Source: Simmondsia chinensis
Taxonomy: Eukaryota; Streptophyta; Magnoliopsida; Caryophyllales; Simmondsiaceae
Reading direction: 5' to 3'
Assembly: GCA_018398585.1 (NCBI GenBank)
Contig: JAGTTD010000015.1
Span: 4,903,001-4,967,000, forward strand
Length of the DNA stretch: 64,000 nucleotides
The position numbers and the translations under genes are program-made. Under the pieces are notes generated by a model. It was not told where the DNA came from. It worked only from the letters and a program-made list of their open reading frames with translations, and searched no databases. This document shows, piece by piece, positions 23,709-45,639 of this stretch (within the stretch, counting starts at the first letter, position 1; every line of letters begins with the position of its first letter).

Positions 23709-24152
23709 CTAATTCCCACCCTCCTTCTCCTCCTCCACAAAGGTGGCAATCGGGTAAGACCGGGAGATCCCGGTAGCCGTAACGAAACGAACATTCCCAT
23801 TCCCCTCATCCTCCACACAGATCTCATTAACGCCAACCCATATAAACACCTCCTTAGACTTCACCCCAGTGAGCCGCTTCAACCGGCGCGGCTCCAAGTA
23901 TGCCGTCACCTCCTTATCATACCACACCGTTTTACTGATCTTCTCGAAGCGGTGCTGGGTGGGCTGCTTCTGGGTGAGCCAGACGAAGCCGGAGGCGGGG
24001 TTGTAGCCGACCTCGACGACGTCGTTTAAGGGGAGGAGAGAGACAGGGAGGGACATGGAGGAGAGGAGTTGCTTGGACTTTTGAGCGCAGAGGTCGGCGC
24101 CGGTGTAGATCTCGGCGTTTTGGCGGTGGGTTTGGATTATGTGGCCCGCCAT
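23709..24152 (-). CDS. DUF538 family protein
   Basis: An intact single-exon gene of 147 residues from the ATG at 24150-24152 (MAGHIIQTHRQNAEIYTGAD). An in-frame upstream ATG at 24231-24233 would add 27 residues, but it lies almost at the expected transcription start, about 30 bp from a TATA-like motif, so I prefer the inner one. The whole protein is one DUF538 domain: AEIYTGADLCAQKSKQLLSS, VEVGYNPASGFVWL, YDKEVTAYLEPRRLKRLTGV and ATGISRSYPIATF are recognisable. DUF538 is a plant-specific family of uncertain biochemical role; lipid or chlorophyll binding has been proposed. No signal peptide is seen. It stands alone among repeats. Confidence 0.88.
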   Translation of the reverse strand: MAGHIIQTHRQNAEIYTGADLCAQKSKQLLSSMSLPVSLLPLNDVVEVGYNPASGFVWLTQKQPTQHRFEKISKTVWYDKEVTAYLEPRRLKRLTGVKSKEVFIWVGVNEICVEDEGNGNVRFVTATGISRSYPIATFVEEEKEGGN

Positions 24153-24261
24153 TGTTGTTTGATTACGAACCAAATTGTTTGGTAGTAATATAGAGAGGTT
24201 GAATGAAGAGGTGGGGGTTAGAAGTCTGAGCATTTTAAGCGGTGAGTTGGGGGATTAGCTG

Positions 24262-24275
24262 ATGTATATTATAAA
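24262..24275 (-). promoter_or_regulatory. Putative TATA box of the DUF538 gene
   Basis: On the minus strand the motif TTTATAATATA lies about 110 bp upstream of the preferred start codon and 30 bp upstream of the alternative one. Position and sequence fit a plant TATA element. Confidence 0.4.
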
Positions 24276-24286
24276 GTTTTGGGTTA

Positions 24287-24655
24287 TTGACACCAAAATC
24301 TCTGTAATTTATTTATTGTATTAATTTTATATTTATATTTTTAATTATGATAATTTAGTTTTTGAATAATTCAATTTGTGCTCATTTAGTCATTTAGTTA
24401 AATTTATATTATATTAATGACGTAATTTTGAATGATAAAATTATGTGACATGCAAGTAATTTATTATAAATTTATCTGTTTACTTAATTTAACCCAATTC
24501 ATAGTCGAATTATTAAAAATTTCATCAAAAATTTAACATTATTTTTTTCTCTAAGGATTAAATTAACACATTTTAAATTATATAAAGACTAAATTAATAT
24601 AATTAAAAATATAAAAATTAAATTAACATAATAAATAAAATATAAAGATCACTAA
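24287..24655. mobile_element. MITE-like element, 'ACTAAATTGACATAATTAAAA' family, copy 1
   Basis: An AT-rich element of about 370 bp whose ends are imperfect inverted copies (GTATTAATTTTATATTTAT against AAATTAACATAATAAATAAA). The interior shares GACGTAATTTTGAA and TTTCTCTAAGGA with the copy at 50340-50712. It lies immediately upstream of the DUF538 promoter. Confidence 0.55.
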
Positions 24656-25254
24656 AATAAGTAATCTTAAAGTTTTTATGAATAAAGATGTGAGATATTT
24701 AATAAAGTGTGTTGTTGAAGTGTGGGGTGACGCGTGGCACACAAAAGCCACCGTTATGCATGGCATTTTCTTGAGATGTCAACTTGTGTGTATATATTTT
24801 TTTTTATTACGGTAAAGTCAGCGGCGGGAAAATGCTCTAACGAGGATTCGAATTATAATGTCTTTATTGGTAGTCGGGAATTTCAACTACTAGGTTATGT
24901 GCCTTTAGCACGATCAACCATATATATATATTAATGAATACAGTAACATTTAAGTTGAAGTTGATAATGTGACCATAATTAATAGTTACTTTCGATAAAT
25001 GAATAAAGCTGCTGATTAGGCAATAAGACCATGATTAATCTTTACTTTTGATAAGTGAATAAAGCTGCTGATTAAGTAGTGAGATTTTGTTTTCATATTT
25101 CATCGGTTGTTCAATGGTCCTTGATGTCTAACTCAGACCTAGGCTCTGTTATTTTTGTTGATGCACTAGGTAGAGCCTTTCCTAGAAGGCATGCTAAGTG
25201 TTTTTCTCATTACGGTTAAAAAAATACATATACTAGTGTGATTTCATACCAATT
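24656..25254. other. Intergenic, one short tandem duplication
   Basis: No gene is seen. A 58-60 bp segment containing GATAAATGAATAAAGCTGCT is repeated twice near 24991-25080. GATTCGAA near 24846 resembles a tRNA B box, but no cloverleaf is apparent. Confidence 0.4.
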
Positions 25255-25560
25255 GAATTACTTGTGATTACCACAGTAATTACTTGTGATCACCGCAATA
25301 ATTACCATTTATATGATAGTAGTTATTTCTGATCACCTTAGTGGTTATCTATAATTACCACAACAGTTGTATGTGATCAAACACAAGTTAACTGTTATCA
25401 AATAGAGGAGTTGTTTGAGATCATTATTGGAGTTAACCTATGATCATTACTATAGTTGTCTATTATCACCAATGATTACCATAACCAAATATTTACATAT
25501 GTGATCATGACAATAGTCATCTGTGATCACCACAATAGTCATCTGTGATCACCAAACTAT
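25255..25560. repeat. Degenerate 22-bp minisatellite
   Basis: Tandem copies of a 22-bp unit close to GTGATCACCACAATAGTCATCT. The last two to three copies (25500-25555) are nearly perfect; earlier ones are diverged (GTGATTACCACAGTAATTAC and similar). The unit contains the palindrome TGATCA. There is no coding. Confidence 0.75.
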
Positions 25561-26281
25561 TTTACTACAATTACCAAAAGTTGGATATGTTGGCAAAATA
25601 AGGTCACTGTGGGTGATGAAAGTTTGGACGACTTATATGATAAGACTATAATATAGTATGTGAAATGACTTGTCTAGGCCATGTCAATACAAATACGGAT
25701 ATTTGTATTTTTCAATAAGATTGAAATATTGAGTTGAACCACTTAGATTATTTATTTCTCAATTACTATAAAAATAACCGATGACTCTAAATCCTGATAA
25801 TGTCCTGGACTCGTGCATTAGTGTGTGTCACTTAATGTACTGAAAAGTGAAGACTCTTAAAGTGGTCAACATCCTTTTTATGTTAGGTGATAGCATAAAG
25901 TATGGCAGAAACAAACATTCAACAGGGAATATGTTGTCTCTTTTCAAAATAAAGATATCCCCTTAAGTTGATTTGCAAAGTATTTTAAAAATGAATCATT
26001 GGTCAAAGTATTTCAAGTAAATGTCACTAAAATTGATACGAAATATGTTTTTGTATCTTAGAATTTTGGAAAACGGAAAATCGGGCACCTAGAGAAAAGC
26101 TATGAAAAATATTATGATAGTAGTTTAAATTATTATTCTTATGAATATCTCAATCCAGGTATGTTTTACACCTTTTTGCTTTTTCCTTTGTTTTGTTTTC
26201 TACATATTAGGGTCAAAAGGCAACGACACGTGCTCTATTATTGAGATTTCCCGACTTTTCCAAACTATTTATACTAGAGAC
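25561..26281. other. Intergenic, nothing recognised
   Basis: AT-rich sequence with no open frame of note, repeat boundary or RNA gene. Confidence 0.4.
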
Positions 26282-26335
26282 CCCGCTTTTGCGAGAGCCC
26301 CTGAGCCACTGAGATTGTTGTTGTTGATGTTGTTG
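26282..26335 (+). mobile_element. 5S/TS-type SINE, extreme 5' truncation (tail only)
   Basis: Only 54 bp of the 3' end remain (GAGAGCCCCTGAGCCACTGA plus a GTT-rich tail). It is flanked by TATTTATACTAGAGAC (26266-26281) and TATTTATACTAAAGAC (26336-26351), a 15/16 target duplication. Confidence 0.8.
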
Positions 26336-26435
26336 TATTTATACTAAAGACAGACGCGGATCATAATGAATTAGGATTTGTATTAGCATGTTTCCCTATT
26401 GCTTACATGCTTGAGCTTACACCTTTTAAATAGTA

Positions 26436-26675
26436 AAGCAACATTCCTAGTGCCCCAAGGGCTCCCGCCTAAGCAGGGTCCCGAGGGAGGGGGTGGATGT
26501 ACGTAACCTTCCTCTTTCAGGATGAAGGGAGGCTGTTTTCGAGAACCCCGAACCTGAGGGTTGCAACACGAGTACTTCCCAAGAGATCACCCTTCTTATT
26601 ACTACTCTCGCCCAAACATGCTTAACTTCAGAGTTCTAATGGGATCCAGTGCTTACGTGTTAGTACCCTCTTAAG
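26436..26675 (-). mobile_element. 5S rRNA-headed SINE, full length (copy B)
   Basis: On the minus strand a full 5S head (GGATCCCATTAGAACTCTGA, AAGTTAAGCATG, GAGAGTAGTAATAAG, CTCGTGTTGC) joins the body GGTTCGGGGTTCTCG...CCTAGTGCC region (read from the plus strand as GGGCTCCCGCCTAAGCAGGG). Flanking AAATAGTA occurs at 26428-26435 and 26676-26683; this 8-bp match is weaker TSD support than for copies A and E. The tail is short, ATGTTGCTTTA. Confidence 0.8.
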
Positions 26676-27188
26676 AAATAGTATACACCCAATTTTTCCC
26701 TTTCTCAAGAGTGTTGCTTACAAGCTAGAGCTTCCAGCTTCAAGTAGTATACACCCAATTTTTCATGTTTCTTTGCTTAAGAATTGCATTGGACCAAAGA
26801 TCCAACCGTCAACTACGCCTCCAGTTGTTAATTCAGATGGCTCCATGCTAGCCGAGTCCTTGGCAAGTTTTCAATTTCTCAAGAGTCGAATCCCTAGTCC
26901 TTAGTTGACTGAGGTGAAATATGATGAGGAGCTGATGAAATTACCTTAAATATTTTTCCATTAGTGACTGTTAGAAGCTGAAAGGCGCGAAAAGCTATTA
27001 AGAATCGTTAAATGTAGATTTTTGTACCTCTTTTCCGTTATTTTTCATAAATTTCCATTATTTCGTTTTGTAAACACTATAAATAGGGTTAGAATCACCC
27101 TTGAAAGAATTTGATTAATAAAAATTACTTTTGTTTTCCTTTTGATTCCATCTGTTCCTTGCAATTTCTCCTCTCCCTCTCTCTCCCC

Positions 27189-27441
27189 CCAAAGAGGGTA
27201 CCAACACGCTGTCACTGAATCCCATTAGAACTCCGAAATTAAGCGTGCTTGGGTAAGAGCAGAACCAGGATGAGCGACCTCCTGGGAAGTCCTCACCCTC
27301 TGGTTGAGGACACTCGGAAACAACCTCTCTTCAAAAGTAATACCCTCAAAAGGGAAAGCTGCGTACATCCGACCCCCAAACCCCGCTTAGGCGGGAACCC
27401 TTGGGACACTGAGTATGTTGCTTTGCTTTGCTTCGCTTCTT
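27189..27441 (+). mobile_element. 5S rRNA-headed SINE, full length (copy C)
   Basis: The 5S head begins near GGGTACCAACACGC and includes GAATCCCATTAGAACTCCGA, AAATTAAGCGTGCTTGGG, CAGGATGAGCGACCTCCTGG. The 5S 3' end is shortened (AAGTCCTCACCCTC). The body and the tail TATGTTGCTTTGCTTTGC follow. The pyrimidine-rich target gives an 11-bp duplication TCTCTCTCCCC (27178-27188, 27442-27452), which is low-complexity and so only fair evidence. Confidence 0.8.
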
Positions 27442-27985
27442 TCTCTCTCCCCTCTTCTTCCTCCCTTCTCCACTGCAATTCAACTTCCTCTCTCCCTCCT
27501 TTCCTCCATTGATTGCTTGGTTGTTTGTGACAATTGGGTCACGACAATGGCTGGGCCTCGCTCCTAGGGTTCGAGTATTCTCCACTACGAGCCTACTCAA
27601 ATTAGAACTAAACTAGTAGATTTTATTGAGCCTATCAGCCAGCGCGCTTTAATCGATTTTCCACTGTGATCCAAAGGTCTCCAAGAGAGAAAACACTTGC
27701 AAAGTTGGTGAGCCTTTGACAAAATTGCTCATTTCCATAAGGCCCTCCCAAAAAGGAAAAACTAAAGTATTATGACTATTAGCAGAATCAGCATTGTTTT
27801 CATAATATTTGTTAACCCTGCTTAATTGCACATATTAATTGAAATGGCATACATAACATTTTTGAAATAATTTCAAAATTGAGCAGAAGTCCGTAAATAA
27901 ATCTCTCACGTAAATATATCCCTCACATAAATACTCTTTGAACTCAAAAAGTATAAATAAATCATGCATATACCAACCTCATACC
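27442..27985. other. Intergenic, unassigned open frame
   Basis: Pyrimidine-rich DNA, then mixed sequence. A 60-codon minus-strand frame at 27649-27831 (QLSRVNKYYENNADSANSHN...) has protein-like composition but matches nothing I recognise. It may be an exon remnant. Confidence 0.3.
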
Positions 27986-28604
27986 CCCGGGCGGACGCAG
28001 CTTTATGGCACTGGGAGCATGTGCCCCCAGTTAATACTTTATTTTATATTATATTTATTAATGCGTGCCTAAAAGAAACAGTGGGTGCCCCCAACCTAAT
28101 AGTAAAGTTGACCTTAGGGGATATTGAAGGCCCCTAGTTCGATGCCTTGTGCTTCTTTTTTTCCATTGTTTTTTTTAAAATTTTATTTTAGTTTTCTACT
28201 CCTCTTTCATAGGATATTTTATTTTACTTTGAATAAATTTATTAACTTATAAATTATAATCTTTTAATATTATTTTTATATGCTAATATCTCTACTTTTT
28301 AATTAATATCTTATTATAATTGTATTTCAATAATTATATATTTAATCTTAGTTAATTAAGTATGTAATAGTAATTAATAACTATTATATGATAACTAATA
28401 TATTTATGATGTAACATGATATTGCCCAAATCAATGCCATTTCCCCATCCTATCTTCATCCTACTTAATTGATTGAGAGGAAACTATTGATGAAGCTATT
28501 AATCGTTATTTGGTAAGTGAGCATATATCAAGTAAAATTAAACATTTCTTCCGGAACATTAGCGGATTTGTCCAAAAACATAATTGTTTTTAAATTGAGT
28601 AATA

Positions 28605-30655
28605 AACACATACATACATACATAGAGGAGAATGAGGTCTAGATGCTCGCATGATTTTGTCCGGTTTCATAATCCGAGGGAAGCTGCTAGAGCAATTTCA
28701 GCTATGAATGGTAGATGGGTGGTGGAAGCCAAGCTTAGGGTTGAATGGGCTAACCCACCAAAAAGATCAACTGAGTCATTAGCCCGGAGCCAGCATCGTT
28801 CAAGGGTCTTTCAGCAGAACAGAGACACAAGCCGTTTACATGATCAGAATGTGACCCCTCTTACTCAGACCAAAGACTATGTAGGTTCTGACACTCCAAG
28901 GATTGTGGTTTCAAACACCAACGAGAATGTGGAGGAGTGGCTTCAGCGGTCTATTATTGCGCACACATCGGGTGAGGTGAGTCTGGATAGTATTCTCACC
29001 TTTATCACAGAGAACGACCTCCACGGTTTAACCCCTAAAGGGTTAAGCACCAACACTTTCGTCCTGGTTTGTGATTCCTCTGAGACTGTGGAGTCCTACC
29101 TCGGCCCTCATCGCGAGATTCTTCTTAGGAAATTCAGCAAGGTTTCTAAATACTCTGGCGAGATCCTTAGCTCACTTAGCAGAAGAGTATGGATCGAGAT
29201 TTTTGGACTGCCTGTCCAATGCTGGACTAAGGAATGCTTTTCTAACCTCGCGGGATTATGGGGGAAGTTTGTCAGGGCAGACACGAGGATGTCAGCCATG
29301 AAATGCATTGATGCTGCCAGATTCCTTATCGAAACATGCTCACCTTCACTGATTCATCAAATGGTGCAAGTCCATTTTAATGGAGTGACCCGATTGGTCC
29401 TGGTCAAGGAGGGTAGGGCAGAGCTGATTGCAGATTACTCATCTAGTGCTGTTGCTTTAGCTGCATCGACCAGATTAGCGAGAGAACGGGGCGCTTCGTC
29501 AATGAGTCCGCACCCGGAACATCAATGCTCTACCCTAGTGCACCCTACCACACTGACTCAACATTCTTCTGTTCATAGGATAGGAGTCGTGAGTGATGGG
29601 GATCATGGAGGTCGCACTATTAGGCCAGTGTATGACGGAGCTAGCATAGCTGAGCTGTCACGGGGTCAGCTTTCTATCCACATTGAAGGTCAGTATGTTG
29701 GTAGGTGGTCTGTGGAATGCAGCTGGCCGCATGCCTCTCTTCTCCATCCGTCGACACAACGGGGTGATCATATTCTAGTTCAGGTTGTGCGTGAAGACCA
29801 ACATATGCCTCCTCTGCTCCAATGGGTAGAGAGTGACATAGCCAGTTCAGATCAGCCTCACGCTCAGCTATCACACCGTGAGAATGTAACTCGTGACCCC
29901 GCCAGTGAAGATGATTCTGTGTCCTCGGGACCTGAGTTTCCTTCAGGTTTTGAGCCCTTTACCTTGATCAGGTCAGAGGCTTGTATGGAGAGACCCAGCG
30001 GAGGAGGGATGAGAAAAGGAAAAGGACTGCCGACAAATAGGGAGAGAAAAGCACTGAAGCCAAAAAAAAAGAAAGTGAAAAGCGGGAGCTTCAGAAATTT
30101 CTTTAGGACATGTCGCCTAGGAGAAATACGCCGGAAAATAACAAGGCTTCAGGCAAACGAAAAAAGAGGAAGGAGGTGAAATGGGGAAAATCGTCAAAAA
30201 ATACCGGGAATAAGAAGAAACGGAAAAGGGAGAACCGATATGACAAGATCTCGGAAGCAAGATATGATGAGTTGATCCTTCAAGCAGAGCGGGCAATTGA
30301 CATGGGAAGAAGAGTTGGGTTTAATTTCGATGGTTTCGACCCACCCACGGTGGCAGATCTGCTAGCTAAATGAGGTGAGCGGTTTTGTCGTTGAGGTTCA
30401 GTCCTGCTTCGGTTTCCCGTGCTGGTCGTTTGGTTCTTTTTCTTTTGCGTTCCCGGCCTGAGCTTGTTTTGTGCGCGTCTTGGGTAGCGTGTGCTCGGTG
30501 TCTGTTTTGTCGGGTTTGGATGTTTTTGGTTTTGTTGCTTTTTGTTTCACTTTTTGTTCCCCCCTCCATTTACGGAGTGGCCCAGGCCTCGTTTTTTCGA
30601 GCTGCCTGTCTTCGACTTTGCCGATATTTATCACAAAAAAAAAAGATAAATATGC
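28605..30655 (+). mobile_element. ORF1-only LINE-like insertion, 5' truncated
   Basis: The segment starts inside the RRM of a plant L1-type ORF1 and ends, 280 bp after the coding region, in a G/T-rich 3' UTR and the A run AAAAAAAAAA at about 30635-30644. There is no endonuclease or reverse transcriptase between ORF1 and the tail. That fits a non-autonomous, HAL1-like derivative, or internal deletion of ORF2. No clear TSD was found. Confidence 0.55.
28632..30179 (+). CDS. LINE ORF1-like protein (RRM remnant + plant ORF1 domain)
   Basis: 515 codons open. Residues 9-42 (DFVRFHNPREAARAISAMNG, then LRVEWA) are the second half of an RRM, with the RNP1 part as in plant BvL-type L1 ORF1 proteins. 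Residues about 100-260 are the conserved ORF1 domain (EEWLQRSIIA, RRVWIEIFGLPVQCWTKECF, LAGLWGKFVRADT). The C-terminal half is low-conservation linker. The frame probably shifts near the A run at 30061-30069: an overlapping frame at 30110-30373 carries a more protein-like, Lys-rich end (ISEARYDELILQAERAIDMG...). ORF1 proteins bind element RNA. Such a long open frame without RT is unusual. Confidence 0.6.
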   Translation: MRSRCSHDFVRFHNPREAARAISAMNGRWVVEAKLRVEWANPPKRSTESLARSQHRSRVFQQNRDTSRLHDQNVTPLTQTKDYVGSDTPRIVVSNTNENVEEWLQRSIIAHTSGEVSLDSILTFITENDLHGLTPKGLSTNTFVLVCDSSETVESYLGPHREILLRKFSKVSKYSGEILSSLSRRVWIEIFGLPVQCWTKECFSNLAGLWGKFVRADTRMSAMKCIDAARFLIETCSPSLIHQMVQVHFNGVTRLVLVKEGRAELIADYSSSAVALAASTRLARERGASSMSPHPEHQCSTLVHPTTLTQHSSVHRIGVVSDGDHGGRTIRPVYDGASIAELSRGQLSIHIEGQYVGRWSVECSWPHASLLHPSTQRGDHILVQVVREDQHMPPLLQWVESDIASSDQPHAQLSHRENVTRDPASEDDSVSSGPEFPSGFEPFTLIRSEACMERPSGGGMRKGKGLPTNRERKALKPKKKKVKSGSFRNFFRTCRLGEIRRKITRLQANEKRGRR

Positions 30656-30883
30656 AAAATACTTTTGTGTTAATATATTATATTGATTCTTTTTGTTATT
30701 TTTTGGATATTTTTTTTCAAATTACCTCTCAATTTTGTCCTAATTTACGAATGATAGTCTAAAATCTCAGATTTTGTTGATTGCCGCTCAATATGACCAC
30801 CTATATGTGCCCCCAGTGAAAAACGTTTCTGGATCCGCCACTATCCTCTGAGCTAAAATAATATCAAAATTGAGCAGAAGTCC

Positions 30884-30985
30884 ATAAAATTTTGAACTCA
30901 CAACTTCTCAGTCAATAAAGCTCTAATACTATGTTTAATGACAAATTATCCCAAAATCTTAAGCATATAGAAAAAGGTTCAGAAA
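30884..30985 (-). mobile_element. Degenerate TRIM remnant
   Basis: TTGAACTCACAACTTCTCAG, GCTCTAATACTATGT and AATTATCCCAAAATCTTAAG match, in order, the internal region, primer site and LTR of the complete TRIM at 34947-35238. Boundaries are lost. Confidence 0.5.
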
Positions 30986-31454
30986 TAATTTTATAATCTA
31001 AAACTATAATTTTATTCGCACAACGGAATCCAAAATTTTCCTCAGGAATAGAATCACTCAGCTTTCACTTTTTTGAGGCGCTTGCACCAATGCCAATAAT
31101 TAAGACCTGCTAATGCGTAATTAGCTGAGTCAAGGGCAAGTGTTGTCAAATGTTGGCGATTAAGCCTCGAGTCTCACGAGCTCAACCTCACCTTGGCTCA
31201 TTCAAGCTCCTAGGTATTGGAGCCTAGAAGAAATTGCCATTAAAAAATATAATATCATTGGAAAGGATAAATCTCAAAGTCCCAAAATATAATGTGGTTT
31301 AGACGAACCCAAAAAAAAAAATTACTATGGCACAGCCGAAAATCAATGCCAAAAAAACCAACCGAGATGCAATTATCCAAGAATGAACGAGCAATCATAA
31401 GGCTATTTGGAAAGCTCCAAGAATTACAGCCAACAAAGAAAAGGAGGGGAGTAC

Positions 31455-43941
<12,487 letters not shown>

Positions 43942-44090
43942 GGCTGAGATTTGGCGGAGATTCTCGGAGATTGAATCAATTTCTCCGCCCGCTCTCTCTC
44001 TCTCTCTTGACTCCAAAGGACTGTCTAAAGACCAGAGGGGAAGGCTGTAGTAGAATGAGCATGTGATTTTTCTCATTTTATATATGAAAT
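43942..44090 (-). promoter_or_regulatory. Putative core promoter and 5' UTR of the AAA ATPase gene
   Basis: A TATATAAAA motif on the minus strand at 44076-44084 lies about 135 bp upstream of the ATG. Between them is a GA/CT-rich stretch (43991-44012), common in plant 5' UTRs. Confidence 0.45.
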
Positions 44091-44414
44091 GGGGGGTTGG
44101 GGGAGTAGTAGCAGATGCTGCGTGGCTGAGCTGGATATATGCCAGCACGTAAAAGCTTTGGTCCAAGAAAGGATTCAATAGTTTTTCCCCAAATATAAAT
44201 TAACTAATGTTTGAATTTGGAGTCTGAAATTGAGATTAAGATTTAGGGTTGTAAATTTTAAATACATTGTTTAATTTATCTGTTAGAATTAGAATTTTGA
44301 TTCCATTATTTAATTTTATAAAATTAGATTTTAACTAAAAATCATACTTTCTAATTCGTTAGAGTGGAGGTAAGGAATTATAATTTTTCATATTAATTCT
44401 ATTAGTCTGGAATC

Positions 44415-45120
44415 TAAAATGACTTCATTTAATTAGCATAAACTCAAGATGACTCAAAATTGAAAGAAGTAGACTTTAATCTAAAATTTGACCCAAACTT
44501 TGAAATCACCCAACTTGAACGATTCGAACTTGAAATTACTGAAATCAACTTAATGCGAAGCTGGAAGTAACCTAACCAGATTAACCCGAAACTCAATATG
44601 ATTCGAATCTAACAAATAAAAGTATCAAACTTAAATGTAATGTAAACAAGCTGAATTGAAGTGGAAATGACCCTACCAAATTGACCAAAAACTTAATATG
44701 ACTGAAACCTAAAATGATCCAACTCATCTCTAATTCACCTAAAATGACGTGAAATTTGAAGCGAGATAACTTATTTGTTCAAAAACTAAGATGACTCAAG
44801 TTTAGAATAACCTAAATCAACTTAAACTCGATCGATTATAGCCTGAATTCTGAAAAGACTCAACCTGATTAATTGAAAATCCCTTTTTTTTTTCTTTTGA
44901 TTGGAGTTAGAACTGAAAACTGAGATAACTTGAACACCAAATGCCTTGACATGATACTCAACTTGATTTGACTCAAAACTCAAATAACTCGAAATTAAAA
45001 GTGAATCGCTCCGACCATAATAACTCAAATGCAATGTGAACTATTATGACAAAAATCCGGTCATAGTTGATTCAAAACTTGAAATATTCCAACTCGGTTG
45101 ACCAAAAAACTGTGATAATC
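44415..45120. repeat. Degenerate short tandem-like repeats
   Basis: Recurrent diverged words of the type ACTTGAAATGACTCAAA, CCAACTTGATTGACC and AACTCGAAATAACTCGAA fill about 700 bp. The repeat unit is about 20-25 bp but too diverged to phase by eye. No coding is seen. Confidence 0.5.
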
Positions 45121-45206
45121 TCTGCTTTCAATTCCTTTGATGAACCAAACAATAAATTTCAAGTCCAATAGAATTCGAATTCTGCCACAATTGGAATTGA
45201 AATTCC

Positions 45207-45535
45207 AATTCTAATTTTGTCTCCCTCCCCCATGTCATCTGCCATCACTGCCACCGCCATCACTGCCACCGCCATCACCGGCCTCCACACCTTGCTCACT
45301 GTAACCCACTACCGCCGCCGCGACCTTCTTACCTTGCCAACCGTACCCCCACCCCCACTTCCCCGTTGTCTCCACACCTTGCCCAGTGCAACCCCTGACC
45401 TTGAGAAAGTCGTCTCCCTCACCCACATCCACCGCCATCACCTCCGCCTGCCGGCCTACGCCACCTCCCACCACCACCACTATCTCCACCTCCCCCATCC
45501 ACCGCCCACCACCACCTCCGAAGCTACTTGAAATA
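45207..45535 (+). repeat. CCACC/CCATCA-rich low-complexity tract
   Basis: Repeats of CATCACTGCCACCGC and CCACCACCACTA words. Open frames exist on both strands, and their His/Pro/Thr and Gly/Val-rich translations are compositional. It could be the GC-rich 5' leader of the LINE that follows. Confidence 0.5.
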
Positions 45536-45639
45536 TATCTGAACATCAAGAACTAGGTCCGGTGCTTTCTCCAGTGGTGGACTCATTGCCAGTTAGTCGT
45601 CATCCTCATCGTTTCCCCAGCACGGGCAAAAGGAAGTCG

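Larger units (their letters stand above)
27986..30844. mobile_element. TIR-bounded DNA element containing a LINE-ORF1-like segment
   Basis: The left end reads GGGCGGACGCAG, then GGCACTGGGAGCATGTGCCC. The right end, on the opposite strand, reads GTGGCGGATCCAG, then TTCACTGGGGGCACATAT. These imperfect inverted ends, about 40 bp long, resemble non-autonomous hAT-like plant elements. No clear TSD was found next to the ends. Inside lie AT-rich filler (28100-28620), a 515-codon ORF1-like frame and its 3' tail. Whether the ORF1 sequence was captured or inserted later is open. Confidence 0.5.

Noticed and set aside
24832..24880. tRNA gene suggested by GATTCGAATTATAATG
   Set aside because: Only a B-box-like word is present; no A box at the right distance and no cloverleaf could be drawn.
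45217..45549. Two overlapping 104-codon frames on opposite strands
   Set aside because: The CCACC/CATCA low-complexity tract keeps both strands open; no domain and no conserved start.
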